64,000 bases of DNA. It comes from Gerris lacustris (lineage: Eukaryota > Arthropoda > Insecta > Hemiptera > Gerridae). A model generated the notes under the pieces. The model saw only the letters and a list, made by a program, of their open reading frames with translations. It was not told where the DNA came from and did no database searches. Of this stretch, positions 11,581 to 23,369 are shown piece by piece. The DNA lies in assembly GCA_951217055.1 (NCBI GenBank), contig OX578280.1:15787394-15851393 (forward strand), given 5' to 3'. Within the stretch, counting starts at the first letter, position 1. Each line of letters begins with the position of its first letter. A program made the translations under genes and the position numbers.

Positions 11581-11699
11581 GGTAAATTCAACCTAACCCA
11601 ATGCACCTTAAGCTTCACACTTGTAATTCCATTTATCATAAACGCGATTATGATACGTGTTAAAAAACGAAATTTGGACAACCTTATCAAATGCGGTCA

Positions 11700-11852
11700 T
11701 CATGATGTTTTCGAATATCTATTGCCGAACTATGTCCCGCAGACGCCCTTAGCCAATCACATATTCTTAAAAGGCAATAAATGATTAAATTATATTAAAA
11801 ATTCTAGTTTGATGTTAGTTAGACACTCTTTTGCACGCTATCTCCTGGACTA
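11700..11852 (+). mobile_element. right-end fragment of the TAGTCCAGGAGATAGCG MITE family
   Basis: It ends TTTTGCACGCTATCTCCTGG then ACTA, the right terminal repeat of the copy at 20301-20705. Before that is the family's internal TATTCTTAAAAGGCA and TGTCCCGCAGACG. The 5' half is absent. Confidence 0.8.
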
Positions 11853-12809
11853 TAACCAGAGTTTAGTATGTTTTTCCCGATTAAAATCACAATATCTCTA
11901 GTGATTTGAACTGTTATGAAATGACCAAACTTCTATCTTAAAAAATATATCTTTCGAGATCAAGATGTGATTTCCATTGTTCATTTTAAATGTTTTAGTT
12001 CTCGAATAATGATAATATCAGTATTTCTACAACACCTAAAATCTAATACTATTTTTAACGGCGAAGTAAATCGATACTGTAAACGATATTTTCCATGTTA
12101 TGTCTCACCTAATATCGTACTTATTCTATTCTACGAATAATTTGATACAGGTAATCTTACCTTACAATAAAGTTTTTCTTCTTGTCTTACATGGCTTCTC
12201 TGTTGAATACACAACTTTGCTATTACAATTCAAATTAAATGTACATTCGATAGATAATCTATTGCAAAAGCTATTAAACGATGAACTCAGCTAATACATT
12301 TGAGATAAGTGAGTGAAATTATGCGTTGTATATTATCTTTCATTTTTATTTACATTCGTTCCATTAGTATAATGTATGGAATCTTCCAACCTACGCGTTT
12401 TTCAGTAGGATGTAGGTGTTTTTATCCATTCTTTTTTATTATTATTATTTAATTATTTTAATGTTTTAATTAAATTATTTTTCTCTGAGATTTAATTAAC
12501 CATTAACTAACGTTTTTAATTAAAAGGAAAAAAAAAAAAATCTAAAAAAAAACATTTTAATTTCGACTGACCTCGAACCCTAGAGATAATTAAATGTTAA
12601 ATTGTTAAATCATTTAACGTACCTTAATTATACCTCAAAGCGAAATCGAGAAATGAATTTTAACTGCAAATTTGGTGGCGCTGCTCCCCTAAAACCCTGA
12701 AAAATCGTAAGAAAAATAATATTTCTAAAAAACGGTCAAGTCGATTTATTACTGTCGATTTAATCTATTTTGTAATTTATCTAGATTTTCCAGAGGGTAC
12801 CTCGTTATG
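11853..12809. other. non-coding interval
   Basis: No gene seen. About 12640-12740 (GAAATCGAGAAATGAATTTT, GGTGGCGCTGCTCCCC, AAAACCCTGAAAAATCGT) is a degraded piece of the family whose better copies are at 18318-18908 and 53768-54337. Confidence 0.55.
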
Positions 12810-13535
12810 GATTTCGTGAATCCCGATGTTTTGAACCCCCATAGCAGGGATAATTCTCAAGGGAGTTGAGTTGCACATAATAAGAGTCATTTGCAATGGA
12901 TTTAATAAATCTAGACAGATTTAGTGAATCCCGATGTTATGAACCCTCATTGCAGGGATAATTCTCAAGGGAGTTGAGTTGCACATAATAAGAGTCATTT
13001 GCAATGGATTTAATAAATCTAGACAGATTTAGTGAATCCCGATGTTATGAACCCTCATTGCAGGGATAATTCTCAAGGGAGTTGAGTTGCACATAATAAG
13101 AGTCATTTGCAATGGATTTAATAAATCTAGACAGATTTAGTGAATCCCGATGTTATGAACCCTCATTGCAGGGATAATTCTCAAGGGAGTTGAGTTGCAC
13201 ATAATAAGAGTCATTTGCAATGGATTTAATAAATCTAGACAGATTTAGTTAATCCCGATGTTATGAATCCCCCATAGCAGGGATAATTCTCAAGGGAGTT
13301 GCACATAATAAGAGTCATTTGCAATGGATTTAATAAATCTAGACAGATTTAGTGAATCCCGATGTTATGAACCCCCATTGCAGGGATAATTCTGAAGGGC
13401 GTTGCAAATAATAAGAGTCATTTGCAATTGTTTTTAAATCTAGACAGATTTAGTGAATCCCGATTTTATGAACCCCTACTATAACAGGGACAATTCTCAA
13501 GGGAGTTGCACATAATTAGAGTCATATTTGCAACT
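12810..13535. repeat. 108-bp satellite array
   Basis: About six to seven units with a 108-bp period (for example, CTAGACAGAT recurs at 12911, 13019 and 13127). The unit contains GATTTAGTGAATCCCGATG, GCAGGGATAATTCTCAAGGG and AGAGTCATTTGCAATGG. Inner units are almost identical. Outer units carry deletions (loss of TTGAG) and substitutions, as expected when unequal exchange homogenises the middle. Confidence 0.95.
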
Positions 13536-13776
13536 GACATTAATAAATCTTGATTTATTAGAATGTGGACATATGGAAACCTACGTTATAACATTATATT
13601 TAGTAATTCATAGTCCATTTAAATACGAATCCAACAAAACTATTTTCCAAGACATTAATTAAAATAAATTTGATTTAACTGAAATTCGAATTTTAAACAA
13701 TCACGTATTGAACACATAAATATTTTAAATTATAAATTGATAGAATTATATTTTAAGATAAAATTAAATTATTTTA

Positions 13777-14367
13777 ATTGCTTTCGAGCTTAGCAGTAAC
13801 GGAAGCTTGTGGTCATTTCAAAGAACACAACTTTTGGTCTCCGATTTCAAAAATTCCAAGACAGAATCCGTTTCATACATCAGAGAAATTAGTGGTTCCA
13901 AGTCTGTCTGTCTGTTTGCCTGTCGGCCTGTCGCTCAATTTTTGCGAACCATCATATCTTAAAAACTTCTCATCTGATTTTATTAAAATTTGGATGGAAG
14001 GTCATAATTAGCCCATTGGTGGTCCTATAGAAATTTCAATTTTCTGCGCCTATATGTTTTTCTTCCACATGCGCACAAACATACACTTATTTACACATAT
14101 ATCATCAAAAGCACTTATATGATTTTTATGAAATTTGGATGGTTTGTTGAAGTAGCCTGTAGATGCCCCAGATTAATTTCAACCTTTTGCCTTCTTTGAT
14201 TTTGCTAATAAAGTATCAATTTAGCATTAGTGTAAAAAATCAAAACAATTTTGATAGTTAAGAAACGGGGGAAAATGAAATAAATTTTACAATAATAGGT
14301 TTTAATAGTATAAAATCAATAAAGTATAGAAAATAGAAAGCGAGGAAGCTCTATGCCACACTAATTG
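13777..14367 (+). mobile_element. dispersed element, CTTCCGAGCTTACCGA family (copy at 13.8 kb)
   Basis: It starts TTGCTTTCGAGCTTAGCAGTAACGGAAGCTTGTG and ends GAGGAAGCTCTATGCCACACTAATTG, matching both ends of the copies at 19866-20861 and 35830-36452. Near the 5' end it has GTCTGTCTGTCTG then TCGCTCAATTTTTGCGAACC. Near the 3' end it has AAACGGGGGAAAATG. No transposase is present. The short frame at its start is a by-product of the repeat. Confidence 0.75.
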
Positions 14368-14495
14368 TCAGAGTATTTTTACATACCATGACCATGGTTT
14401 GTTGAGTTTGACCGACCGACTTTTTTTCCAATAGTAAAAACAGTTTTACTTTTTTTAAAAATATTTTGTAACTTCATCGTCCTGTTTTAAAAAGA

Positions 14496-15016
14496 AACAA
14501 GTAAGGCGCGCTTCACGTAAGTACGTGAGGCGATAATCACCAGTTTCTGTACAATTAAGTTAAAATTATAATTGTAAAATTTTAATAGTTGCATATTCTA
14601 TACTTCAAGACCTTTAAATTGATGACATGTCATGGTGGCTAAAAACTGTTTTTAATCGCCCGCCACATTGGCCGCCATCTTGGAAATATTAAGAGTAAAA
14701 TTTTAATAGTTGCATTGCATATTACTTTTCTACACTTCAAGACCTTAAAATTGATGTATAACATGACATGGTGACTAAAAACTTTTTTTTTGTCACCCGC
14801 CATATTGGCCGCCATCTTGAAAATATTAGGTGTGAAAAATCGAAAAAGTGTCCAGTTGTCACAAATGCCGAGATGCACCTGTGTGCCGAATTTCATGTTC
14901 CTAGCTATGGAAGTTAATGAATTGAAACAAGCAACGGACAGACACCAACGGACAGACAGACAGACAGACAGAGCCGTTATATAAGGTTTCTTTTTTTACT
15001 TTATACAGAAACCTAA
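14496..15016 (+). mobile_element. dispersed repeat, GGCGCGCTTCAC family (copy 1)
   Basis: It begins AAACAAGTAAGGCGCGCTTC, then TTTCTGTACAATTAAG, and ends TTTATACAGAAACC. It carries an internal partial tandem (two copies of a segment with TTAATAGTTGCAT, CTTCAAGACCTT and GCCGCCATCTTG). It also has the shared module: TGCCGAATTTCATG beside (GACA)n at 14936-14970. Related copies are at 21990-22580 (old) and 23370-23688 (internally deleted). Confidence 0.7.
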
Positions 15017-15530
15017 AATCAAATAGAATAATATTTATTGATATTGTTTATTTCCCTGTGGTACAATTTTATTTGTTTTTCCGTTCAGGCTTTTCTCCTC
15101 CTTGCTTTGCCTGTGGAATGAAGAATCAATTTTCCGTTTTGAAACGTTAATAGAGGTAGAGAAGAGCGGGGTATTTAATTGTTTCCTGGATAGATGGCAA
15201 CATTGTTTTGTTGAGTCTAGCATCTAGTATTAACTTGATGTTTTGTTCTACGGTATAGTCACGTTATCAGTTCCACTCAGCTGTGTTTTACATTTTACAC
15301 TCTTATTGTCCTAACTTAAGACAATAGCCCCTCTGTAATCTACCGAAATCATCAAGGCTTACCACATATTCCGATCTTAAAAGTTTTTAAAAAAATTTTA
15401 AAAATAAATGATCTTTTACACCGCAAGGTACGAATCATCATAAAATATTTGAATCTAAATTATGTTAAAATAAAGTATCCTCATGCGTTAGGCATTTATC
15501 TCTCAAGCTAATATGGAAAGTTGTCTAAAT

Positions 15531-15611
15531 CGGGGACGTCGGGTCAAACGGGGACATAGTGCTATTGGAGTACGCATTCTAACTATGTCCCCGTTTGACC
15601 CAACGTCCCCG
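15531..15611. repeat. 81-bp hairpin element
   Basis: 29-nt arms (15531-15559 and 15583-15611), built of CGGGGACGT, GGTCAAACGGGG and ACATAG, pair with one mismatch around a 23-nt loop. Flanks are TCTAAAT and TTATAGG. It is probably a minimal MITE whose ends begin CGGGGAC; I do not recognise the family. Confidence 0.85.
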
Positions 15612-15689
15612 TTATAGGAAACTTTCCCCTACATTTACAATATAAAATAGTGTGGCACATAGCTTCCTCGCGTCCTATTTCGTACGATA

Positions 15690-16330
15690 TACCACTTTTT
15701 GGAAATTTCGAAAAATATATTATTTTCCGTGGTAGGTTGTGAAATAGTAACTTTAGAGCCTAAAAAACATAGCTAAAATCCATTTTTTCTGTCTGTTAAA
15801 AAATCTTTTCATTACTTCTAGCTGTAAAGAAAAAATCTTTTACGTCCTAGGAACTAAAATATTTTTATTTTCCGGCGGGTAGTTGTCAAAACTTCCGTTA
15901 GTAGTGCTGCAGTCTTTGTAGAAATGCTTCTAGTACGATTAAAATCCGCTAGATGTCAATGCGTTTTATTTATCTTTTATTATAGTGTAACCTCTTTTTA
16001 AGGTTTATTTTTTTAAGTCTTAAGTATGTACTAATATTTGTTATTATTATATATAATTACATTACTGTCTCGCTTCGCTCGACAGTAAATGTAATTGCCG
16101 CGGTAAAGAAAAAACTCACTTCACAGCCTAGTAACATAATATACTATTTTATTTTTTATTGACAAAATACGTTTTTTTATAACTCTTTTTGATGTATTTA
16201 TGTGGTTGTAGTCCGGTTCAGTGGCAAAAAATACTTTATCAGAAGTTTGTTTATGTGTTTTGAGAATATCAGACCCATAGGATATAGGCACATACTTGGC
16301 CTGTTTATATTATCTAAATTAAGTCGAAAC
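15690..16330. mobile_element. AGGGTCCGTAGGC-family fragment split by a nested insert
   Basis: CACTTTTTGGAAATTTCGAA (15692-15711) and ATTGACAAAATACGTTTTTT onward (from about 16158, through GGTTGTAGTCCGGTTC and TATCAGAAGTTTGTTTATG) are contiguous in the copy at about 49002-49180. Here they are separated by about 400 bp, which I interpret as a later insertion (15733-16130). Confidence 0.65.
15733..16130. mobile_element. 398-bp MITE nested in the preceding repeat
   Basis: The ends are TAGGTTGTGAAATAG and, reverse-complemented, TAGGCTGTGAAGTGAG. The insert interrupts a sequence that is continuous near 49 kb, which supports the boundaries. The interior has CTGTCTCGCTTCGCTCGACAG (a small palindrome) and GCCGCGGTAAAG near the right end. 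No coding content. Confidence 0.6.
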
Positions 16331-16863
16331 CGGTCTAATTATTTGTATATTTTAAATTCTTTGGGTAGACAATATACTGATTTTTATAAATTATTGTGTT
16401 TTATTTAAAAATATGATTTTTACAATTTATTTAATTATAACAACCATTTGACAATCTATAAAAATTAGGCTATATCTAGGTAAATATACAGCAGAAATAC
16501 AACTCAGAGGAGGGTATTCTTTTAATTTGGATTACAATAATTTATTAATCTCTAAGATGGTCTCGAGGTCAATTTCTCTTTAGACGTCTTCTGGGAAAGA
16601 TTTTTTATGGAACAGATATTTCAAATTGCACTGTACTTTTATGTAATGTTTCTATGGAAGATTAAAAACGTTTTTAAGACTCAATGTGGATCCAGAATGG
16701 ATTTTTTCATTTTTCACTGCGTTTTCATTAAGAAATAATTAGAAATTCAAATTTTTAACTAGAATTCAAAGTTTTAGGTAGTATTCATACTAAGGAACAA
16801 ATAAATTTAACTTTAAATCAAATTATAATTATCATTAACTACGGGAGACATACAGAGAATAGA

Positions 16864-16939
16864 CCCCCGCACCGGGACTTGAACCACGGGCCTCCTATTA
16901 ATCCGTTACTGACGCTCTTACCAACTGAGCTATACGGGA
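16864..16939 (-). pseudogene. 76-nt tRNA-like sequence (SINE head or tRNA pseudogene)
   Basis: It has a Pol III A box (TAGCTCAGTTGG) and B box (GGTTCAAGTCC). A seven-pair acceptor stem forms between TCCCGTA and TGCGGGG, and a D stem between GCTC and GAGC. The anticodon stem does not pair here (TCAGT against ATAGG), and the T stem needs a one-base bulge. It is unlikely to be a working tRNA, but Pol III could still recognise it. Confidence 0.7.
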
Positions 16940-17084
16940 GAATGATTTGATGATAATAGTTATAAGCGTTAATTCTCGGTCTAGTTCTATTGCCGTATAA
17001 ATATTTGGCTTGCTAGATTTGTAGAAAAGATTGAAAGCTTGGATTCGGGGAATTTGTATCGGTAACGACAGAGAAAAATCATTC

Positions 17085-17160
17085 TCCCGTATAGCTCAGT
17101 TGGTAAGAGCGCCTGTAACGGATTAATAGGAGGCCCGTGGTTCAAGTCCCGGTGCGGGGG
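17085..17160 (+). pseudogene. 76-nt tRNA-like sequence (better-folded copy)
   Basis: Same A and B boxes as the copy at 16864. Here the anticodon arm CCTGT/ATAGG pairs (one G-T), but it encloses a 9-nt loop (AACGGATTA) instead of 7, so no anticodon can be read with confidence. The T stem CCG-T-GG/CCCGG requires a bulged T. The stretch GCGCCTGT followed by AGGAG resembles a tRNA-Thr anticodon arm. A tRNA-derived SINE head or pseudogene is likelier than a functional gene. Confidence 0.65.
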
Positions 17161-17192
17161 TCTATTTTTCCCTGTATATCTCTCGTAGTTAA

Positions 17193-17954
17193 TTGAAGCG
17201 AGCGTAGCGAGCTTCCTACATTCAACGAAATATGTTCCGTGTCTGTCTGTCTGTCTGTCTGTCAGTAACGTTCACGCGTGTGACGATAACTTGAGTAAAA
17301 GTTGACCGATTTTGTTGAAATTTGGTATACATGTTCCTCTTACTAATACTCAGGCTAAGTTCGTTGGACAGCGTGATCCGTCCAAGAGTTCGCGCGCAAC
17401 GCTCGCGTAAACGAGGGATACAAAAATTAAATTGGAATTTCAGGACGGGAAAAGATTCTATCATCATCTATTCGATGAGACGAACATTATTTTCAAATAA
17501 CATTTTTTACTAAAACCAACAGCGACACCGCTATGACTTAATAAAGATCGCTAAAACTATTAAAGCGGACCTAAACGTTTATAATAGAGAAAACAACCTT
17601 TTTACCGATATCTTACGTTCTAACGTATCGATTTTAATAAAACTTCATATACACCATCTAATGCACAATTGAAACAGGTATGCAAAATTTCAACTTGATA
17701 CAAACAAAATTCTTTGCGTAGCGACGAGATACATTTATAATAATTGTTTAAAAGCTACCGCGGGTGGTGAAGATTGTTATAGTCGTATAGGTTTGTTTAG
17801 GAAGTAAAGCTTTGTACCGAGTACCCCCACTCTTCCCTACACTACCCTCTTCCAGTTATCTTCAACTATGACATTCATCATGATTAATAAATTTCTATAT
17901 TCAGTATTTCATTGCAATACGCTCGCTTCAATGATAGAGCCACGCGATGCCTAG
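17193..17954 (+). mobile_element. TTGAAGCGAGCGTA element, copy A (Helentron/HINE-like?)
   Basis: The 5' end is TTGAAGCGAGCGTAGCGAGC. An inverted TACGCTCGCTTCAA lies near the 3' end, followed by 23 nt ending GCCACGCGATGCCTAG and then T. Close to the 5' end is (GTCT)5, followed by TTGACCGATTTTGTTGAAAT. A second copy (52547-53282, minus) has the same inner inverted repeat and the same CTAG-T terminus. Terminal plus subterminal short inverted repeats, an internal microsatellite and a CTAG terminus fit non-autonomous Helentrons (HINE/DINE). I cannot show the 3' stem-loop convincingly, so this is inference. Confidence 0.65.
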
Positions 17955-18317
17955 TGATAATTATAATTTGATTTGAAATAATTAGATAAACAAACTGTTA
18001 CAACCATGAACTCAACACGTTGTAAAAACGATCTTTTTAATCCAGATTGATCGAGATTGTTCCACAAAACCTTGAAGTCAGGGATAAAATGTCACAATAC
18101 AAAGTGATGGACGGACGCGATACCAACAATTCGTTTGGGACTGCGTGCTACCACACGAGAAGGTAACCTCTTCTATGACCCTAATGGTAAGCGGAAAAAA
18201 CATTAGACTACTAGGAGAACTTTTCGACAAGCCTACTTTTAAAGTACCTAGGTATAACACATTTCAAAGGAAATGAAAAAAAAAATTTAAAAAATCGGTC
18301 CGAGACAACTCAGACAA

Positions 18318-18908
18318 ACTTTCTCATATACAATTTCATAAATACTTAGCCCTGTGTTTCCCATTTATTAGTTTTGTATGTACATTTAATTATTATTGAA
18401 CATATCATGAATATTTATCATAAAAATAACTTTCCCTGAACGAAAAAACCCGGGCGAAATCGAACCCGGGCTCTCTCCGTCCGCGTTTTAAGCTATTGTC
18501 TCAGGAACTAGATTTTTCCCGGGAAAACGCCTTATATCATTATATTCGTATTTAAATGGACTACATTTTAGAATTTTTTTAATCAAAATCGTCGGAATCG
18601 TTTTCGAGAATTCATTTTTTTCACGTTTTTTCAGAGTTTTTGGGGGGTAGCGCCCCCAAATTTGAAGCTAAAATTCATTTCTCGATTTCGGCTCGGGGTA
18701 TGATTTTTCTGAACATGTATGCCAAATTTCATGAAAATCGGTCCAGTAGTTTCGGCTCCAGGCGTCTGCACAGACGACAGACGACAGACAGACATTTTTT
18801 TAAAAACCACTTTTCTAGACTCAGGGGACCTCAAAACGTGTAAATCCATCAAAATCTCAAAATCGAATTTTCGCGCCATCACAATACTTTCTCTTTATAT
18901 GAGAAAGT
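18318..18908 (+). mobile_element. ACTTTCTCATATA element, copy A
   Basis: ACTTTCTCATATA opens the element (18318-18330) and its complement closes it (18896-18908). Inside are GCCCGGGTTCGATTTCGCCC on the minus strand (about 18449-18468), which is tRNA B-box-like, then GGGGGGTAGCGCCCCC, GCCAAATTTCATGAAAATCG and (GACA)n. The inverted-orientation copy at 53768-54337 is colinear over nearly its whole length. It may be a MITE that captured tRNA-derived DNA, or a SINE-related repeat. It encodes nothing. Confidence 0.75.
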
Positions 18909-19801
<893 letters not shown>

Positions 19802-19865
19802 GTTTGCCTTTTTGCACCGATTCCTCTTTGCACAATGTCTCCTTGCAAATTGCGTTTTTCGTGTC

Positions 19866-20861
19866 GCCCTATTTTGCTTCCGAGCTTACCGAAGGTAACG
19901 GAAGCTATGTGATCGTTCTGAAGATCGAAAATATTTTATTTCTCTGATTTCAAAAATTCCAAGACATAAATCCGTTCCAGGCATCAGACATCAGGGAACA
20001 TTTTTAGTTCCGTGTCTGTCTGTCTGTCGGTCTGTCGCTCAATATTTGCGAACCAACATATCTTAAAAACTACACGTCCCATTTTAATGAAATTTGTATG
20101 GTAGGTTACTATTAGCTCATTGTAGGTCCCATATAAGTTTTAACCTACTGCGTTCATTTGTTTTTCTTCCACATGCGCTCAAACATACATTTATGTTTAT
20201 TAATTAGTATGTAACAATTTTAGATTTTATTTTATTTTTTTATTATTATTTTTAATTTTTATTATATTATATTATAAATTATTTATAAATGATTTAATTA
20301 TAGTCCAGGAGATAGCGTGCAAAAAAATGCCTGACTAACATAAAGCTGGAATTTTGTGAATAAGTAAAAGTCCAATAATCGAGTTGATGGTTAGTTAGTA
20401 AAATATTACTCGAAATCAAAGTGTTCCCCTGTCAAGGGTCAAAAACTACCATTAACTTGATTATTGGTCTATTGACTAAGTTCGTACTCAGGATCATGAA
20501 AATCACATTGTCCACCAAAAAGAGTAGGACATGGCTGCTCTCCACCCGTTTGTTTTTTTCAAATACCTATTGCCAAGCAATGTCCCGCAGACGAACTTGG
20601 CCGACCATATATTCTTAATATAATAGGCACCAAAACATTTACTTATACACAAAATTCTAGCTTGATGTTAGTCAGACAATTTTTTGCACGCTATCTCCTG
20701 GACTATTATTAAATTATTTATTTTATTAAGTTCATGTAAAAAAATCAAAACAAATTTGACAGATTAAAAAAACGGGGGAAACAAACCAATTAGACAATAA
20801 TGCTTGCAAACGCATAAATGAATTAAGTACGTGATAGGATGCGAGGAAGCTATGTGCCACA
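19866..20861 (+). mobile_element. CTTCCGAGCTTACCGA element split by a nested MITE
   Basis: The left part, 19866-20297, starts TTTGCTTCCGAGCTTACCGA and has (GTCT)n. The right part, 20709-20861, ends GAGGAAGCTATGTGCCACAC. The middle is the 405-bp MITE at 20301-20705. The intact relative at 35830-36452 crosses the insertion site without it, which dates the MITE as younger. Confidence 0.8.
20301..20705. mobile_element. TAGTCCAGGAGATAGCG MITE, complete copy (405 bp)
   Basis: The terminal inverted repeats are about 65 bp and start TAGTCCAGGAGATAGCGTGC. They are flanked by TTA on both sides (20298-20300, 20706-20708), so a 3-bp duplication of the PIF/Harbinger kind is likely. The interior has subterminal copies of TCATGATCCTGAGTA and GGACATGGCTGCTCTCC. 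No transposase. Other copies are at 5957, 11700 and 49384. Confidence 0.88.
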
Positions 20862-21133
20862 CCAATTGGTAGTCTATGTTTTTACAAATCAACGAATAAG
20901 TCTAAAAATAATCATAGTAATTGTTTGTGATAAAACAAAAAAAACATTGTTTAAGGAATGTTTCATACGTAGCAGCATATTTTATAAGAAAAAATGCCCC
21001 CCCCCCCCAAAAAAAAAGAAATAAAAAATCTTTAAAAATAATTATTTTAGTAATGGATTGGGCTAGACACCAAGGAGTAGTTTTATTCTCAAATAAACAG
21101 CTTGGTTTTCTGGTGAAATCCACTTCACGAAAG

Positions 21134-21183
21134 GGTTGAAGTCCGACGTTTCGCTTCCACTACTGGAAGCATCTTCAGGGGTG
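21134..21183 (-). ncRNA. candidate hammerhead ribozyme-like motif
   Basis: On the minus strand: CTGAAGA (fits the invariant CUGANGA), a six-pair stem GCTTCC/GGAAGC with a short loop, then GAAAC and GTC. This is the order of conserved boxes in type-I hammerheads, including the very short stem III known from Penelope-like retroelements. What is weak is stem I: only two pairs (CC/GG) form next to the core, with a possible TGAAG/CTTCA pairing further out. The mirror arm (21305-21354, plus) has lost the cleavage triplet. Folding and a self-cleavage test would decide. Confidence 0.35.
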
Positions 21184-21354
21184 TGGTGCATCGTGATGTT
21201 TGCTTGAACCAACAAGACATACTGACGAGTGAAGGACGGCGTATTTACACTAGTTAGTAGCAATCAGAATATCTTGTTGCTTCAAGTAAACATCGTGATG
21301 CACCACACCCCTGAAGATGCTCCCAGTAGTGGAAGCGAAACTAAGGACTTCAAC
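21134..21354. repeat. palindromic repeat with hammerhead-like core (copy 2)
   Basis: The arms GTTGAAGTCCGACGTTTCGC ... and their complement ending GGACTTCAAC fold over about 90 bp on each side, with about 45 bp of spacer. Both arms retain CATCGTGATG and GGGTGTGG. It is the same family as 1785-1940, and a shorter relative of its end motif sits in each arm of the foldback at 55363-56505. Confidence 0.82.
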
Positions 21355-21690
21355 TCATCGTAACGCGGATTTTACCGTAAAACCAAGCTGTTTATTACCC
21401 ACGGAAACCTATAGGCACCAAGTTAGTTTTATTCCGTTTGGGCAATAAACATGCATATAAAGGTGCTTGTTTTACGACATTTTAATAAATGGTTCAAAAG
21501 TTATTGCAGAAATAAACTTTTTAATGGCCACCGTCTTGATTGGGCTGGGTCAATTATGATTGTTAAGGAACTTGTCCTAATTGTTAAATTGCCTATAAAG
21601 CCTTTGTTCGTGCTAAAAGATCATATATGACCACTTTATTTTATTTTATTCCTACACTTAGATCCTCACTAAAATCAAATGATTACAAGT
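21355..21690. other. non-coding interval
   Basis: AT-rich, no gene seen. It includes GGTGCTTGTTTTACGAC and a GGCCACCGTCTTGATTGG stretch reminiscent of the GGCCGCCATCTTG words of the GGCGCGCTTCAC family. Confidence 0.4.
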
Positions 21691-21985
21691 ACGGCTCCGG
21701 CTTAGAAATTCGGTTGCAAGCTCGCTACTTGTTTATACAGCATTTGTATATAATCTTAATTTATTTACATTAATATTTTAACATTATTTAATAAAATGAT
21801 TGCAGGCGCACTACGCTCACCTGTTGTAAAAGAATTTGTGCATAATAATTATATAATAAATTGATTGCAGGCTCGCTAAGCTCGCCTGTTTATACAGTAT
21901 TTATGAATAATTATTATTATAATAAAATTAATACATGCTCGCTGTGCTCGCCTTTTTATACAGTATTTGTACATAGTCTTTAGCC
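21691..21985. repeat. degenerate tandem repeat, about 80-bp unit
   Basis: Four units each contain GCTCGCTAAGCTCGCCTG (with variants CGCACTACGCTCACC and GCTCGCTGTGCTCGCC) and TTATACAGTATTTGTA. The repeated GCTCGC..GCTCGC word stands out from the AT background. Confidence 0.75.
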
Positions 21986-21989
21986 TTTA

Positions 21990-22580
21990 AAATACCTTTA
22001 AACGATTTATAACATGTCATGCAGACTATAACTGGTTTTTAGTTTTCGTTATATTGGCCGCTATTTTGAAAATATTATGTGTGAAATTTTAATAGTTATA
22101 TATTCCTTTCATAGACTTCAAGAGCTTTAAATTGATGTACTGTCATACTGACTAAAATCTTTTTGTTCAGTCGTCCGCCATATTGTCCACCATCTTGAAA
22201 ATATGAAGTGTAAAAATTTATGAGTTACCTATTCTTTTCCTTCTCTTAAAGGACTTTAAAACTATGTATAAAACATTATGCTGACTATAACTTTTGTTTA
22301 GTCGTCCACTTATTGGCCGTCCACATCTATTTTCTCTATTTTCCACATCTTGAAAATATTTAGTGCGGAATTTCCAAAAACTATACACTTCTCACAAATG
22401 TTGAGATGCATATATTTGCCAAATTTCGTTGAAATTGATCAATTTTTACTCCAGTTATGGTTAGACAAACAAACACACAAACTTTTAAAATCCCAAGTCT
22501 CTGAAATTATGTCAAAAAGTTTTTCAAAAAAGTCTAGGGTGAAAAATTATCAAAGGCTTTATTATAATATGAGGAATTGA
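21990..22580 (+). mobile_element. old copy of the GGCGCGCTTCAC-family interior
   Basis: Three diverged internal units carry GGCCGCTATTTTGAAAAT, GTCCACCATCTTGAAAATAT and ATCTTGAAAATATTTAGTG. They are followed by GCCAAATTTCGTTGAAATTG and AGACAAACAAACACAC. It matches the internal tandem of the copy at 14496-15016. The ends are not preserved. Confidence 0.55.
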
Positions 22581-23369
22581 AGGGTCTGAGTGCTTAGGTT
22601 GAAGTACAAAGTAGAGGTACTTAATTAGCCTTTATCAAGTATTCTCTTATATCGGAAGACCGTGATACTTCACCCTACAACTCAATGCAAGGGAAAGATA
22701 ATCTACCCTCATGTCACTCAGACTCTTTTCATTGTATCTGTGTAAAGTAATTATCTATGGAACTCAGGGACGGAACTCAGGGGTCAGGAATCAGTAGATT
22801 CATTTTCATTATTCAGCTAGCTATTGATCATTTTATAAAACTGGAAACTCCACAACACGTCTCATACTTCATAATTCTTATTCCTCTGGGTAGATACATA
22901 AAAGATAGAAAATATATAGGTATAGGATAAATTATTCTCGTTATAAGCATCATCAAAATTAAAATTTATTCCTTTGAAATATGAATTATTAATAATTTAT
23001 TTGAGTGGGTGGGTGATCAGCCAAAAAGGGGTGTAAGGGACATTTCCTCAAATGTATATGTGAAATAAATCGCATTTTAAAATTAAATTGGCCGCTAAAT
23101 AAAACAGCTGATTCTCAAAGTAGTTGATTTTTAGGCTGTTAGATCACAGCACTTTATGGATTGGTGTTTAAAGCTGTTGAAATGCAACATTGAGGTATTG
23201 TTGAGCATAATGATTAAAACACATAAAAATATTCATTGTATGATTAATTAAGCTAATCTTCTCGAACCAGCAACATCTTAGGTTTTAGCTTTACGCTGAT
23301 TATGTTAGTTGTTTGAATCGAGATATAGAGAAATTTCCTCATAAAGCAAACGAAAACATTTTAAAGTAA
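22581..23369. other. non-coding interval
   Basis: No gene or clear repeat. Ordinary AT-rich sequence. Confidence 0.45.

Larger units (their letters stand above)
16835..17193. repeat. inverted repeat carrying two tRNA-like sequences
   Basis: Arms of about 112 bp (16835-16947 and 17079-17193) are reverse complements with about ten differences. Each holds a 76-nt tRNA-like sequence transcribed outward. The spacer is about 130 bp and AT-rich. It may be a palindromic SINE insertion or a duplicated tRNA-derived repeat. Confidence 0.85.

Noticed and set aside
17222..17467. Frames containing DRQTDRQT
   Set aside because: They come from the (GTCT)n / (GACA)n tracts of dispersed elements (also at 14790, 53013, 18640 and 53794). 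There is no conserved protein.
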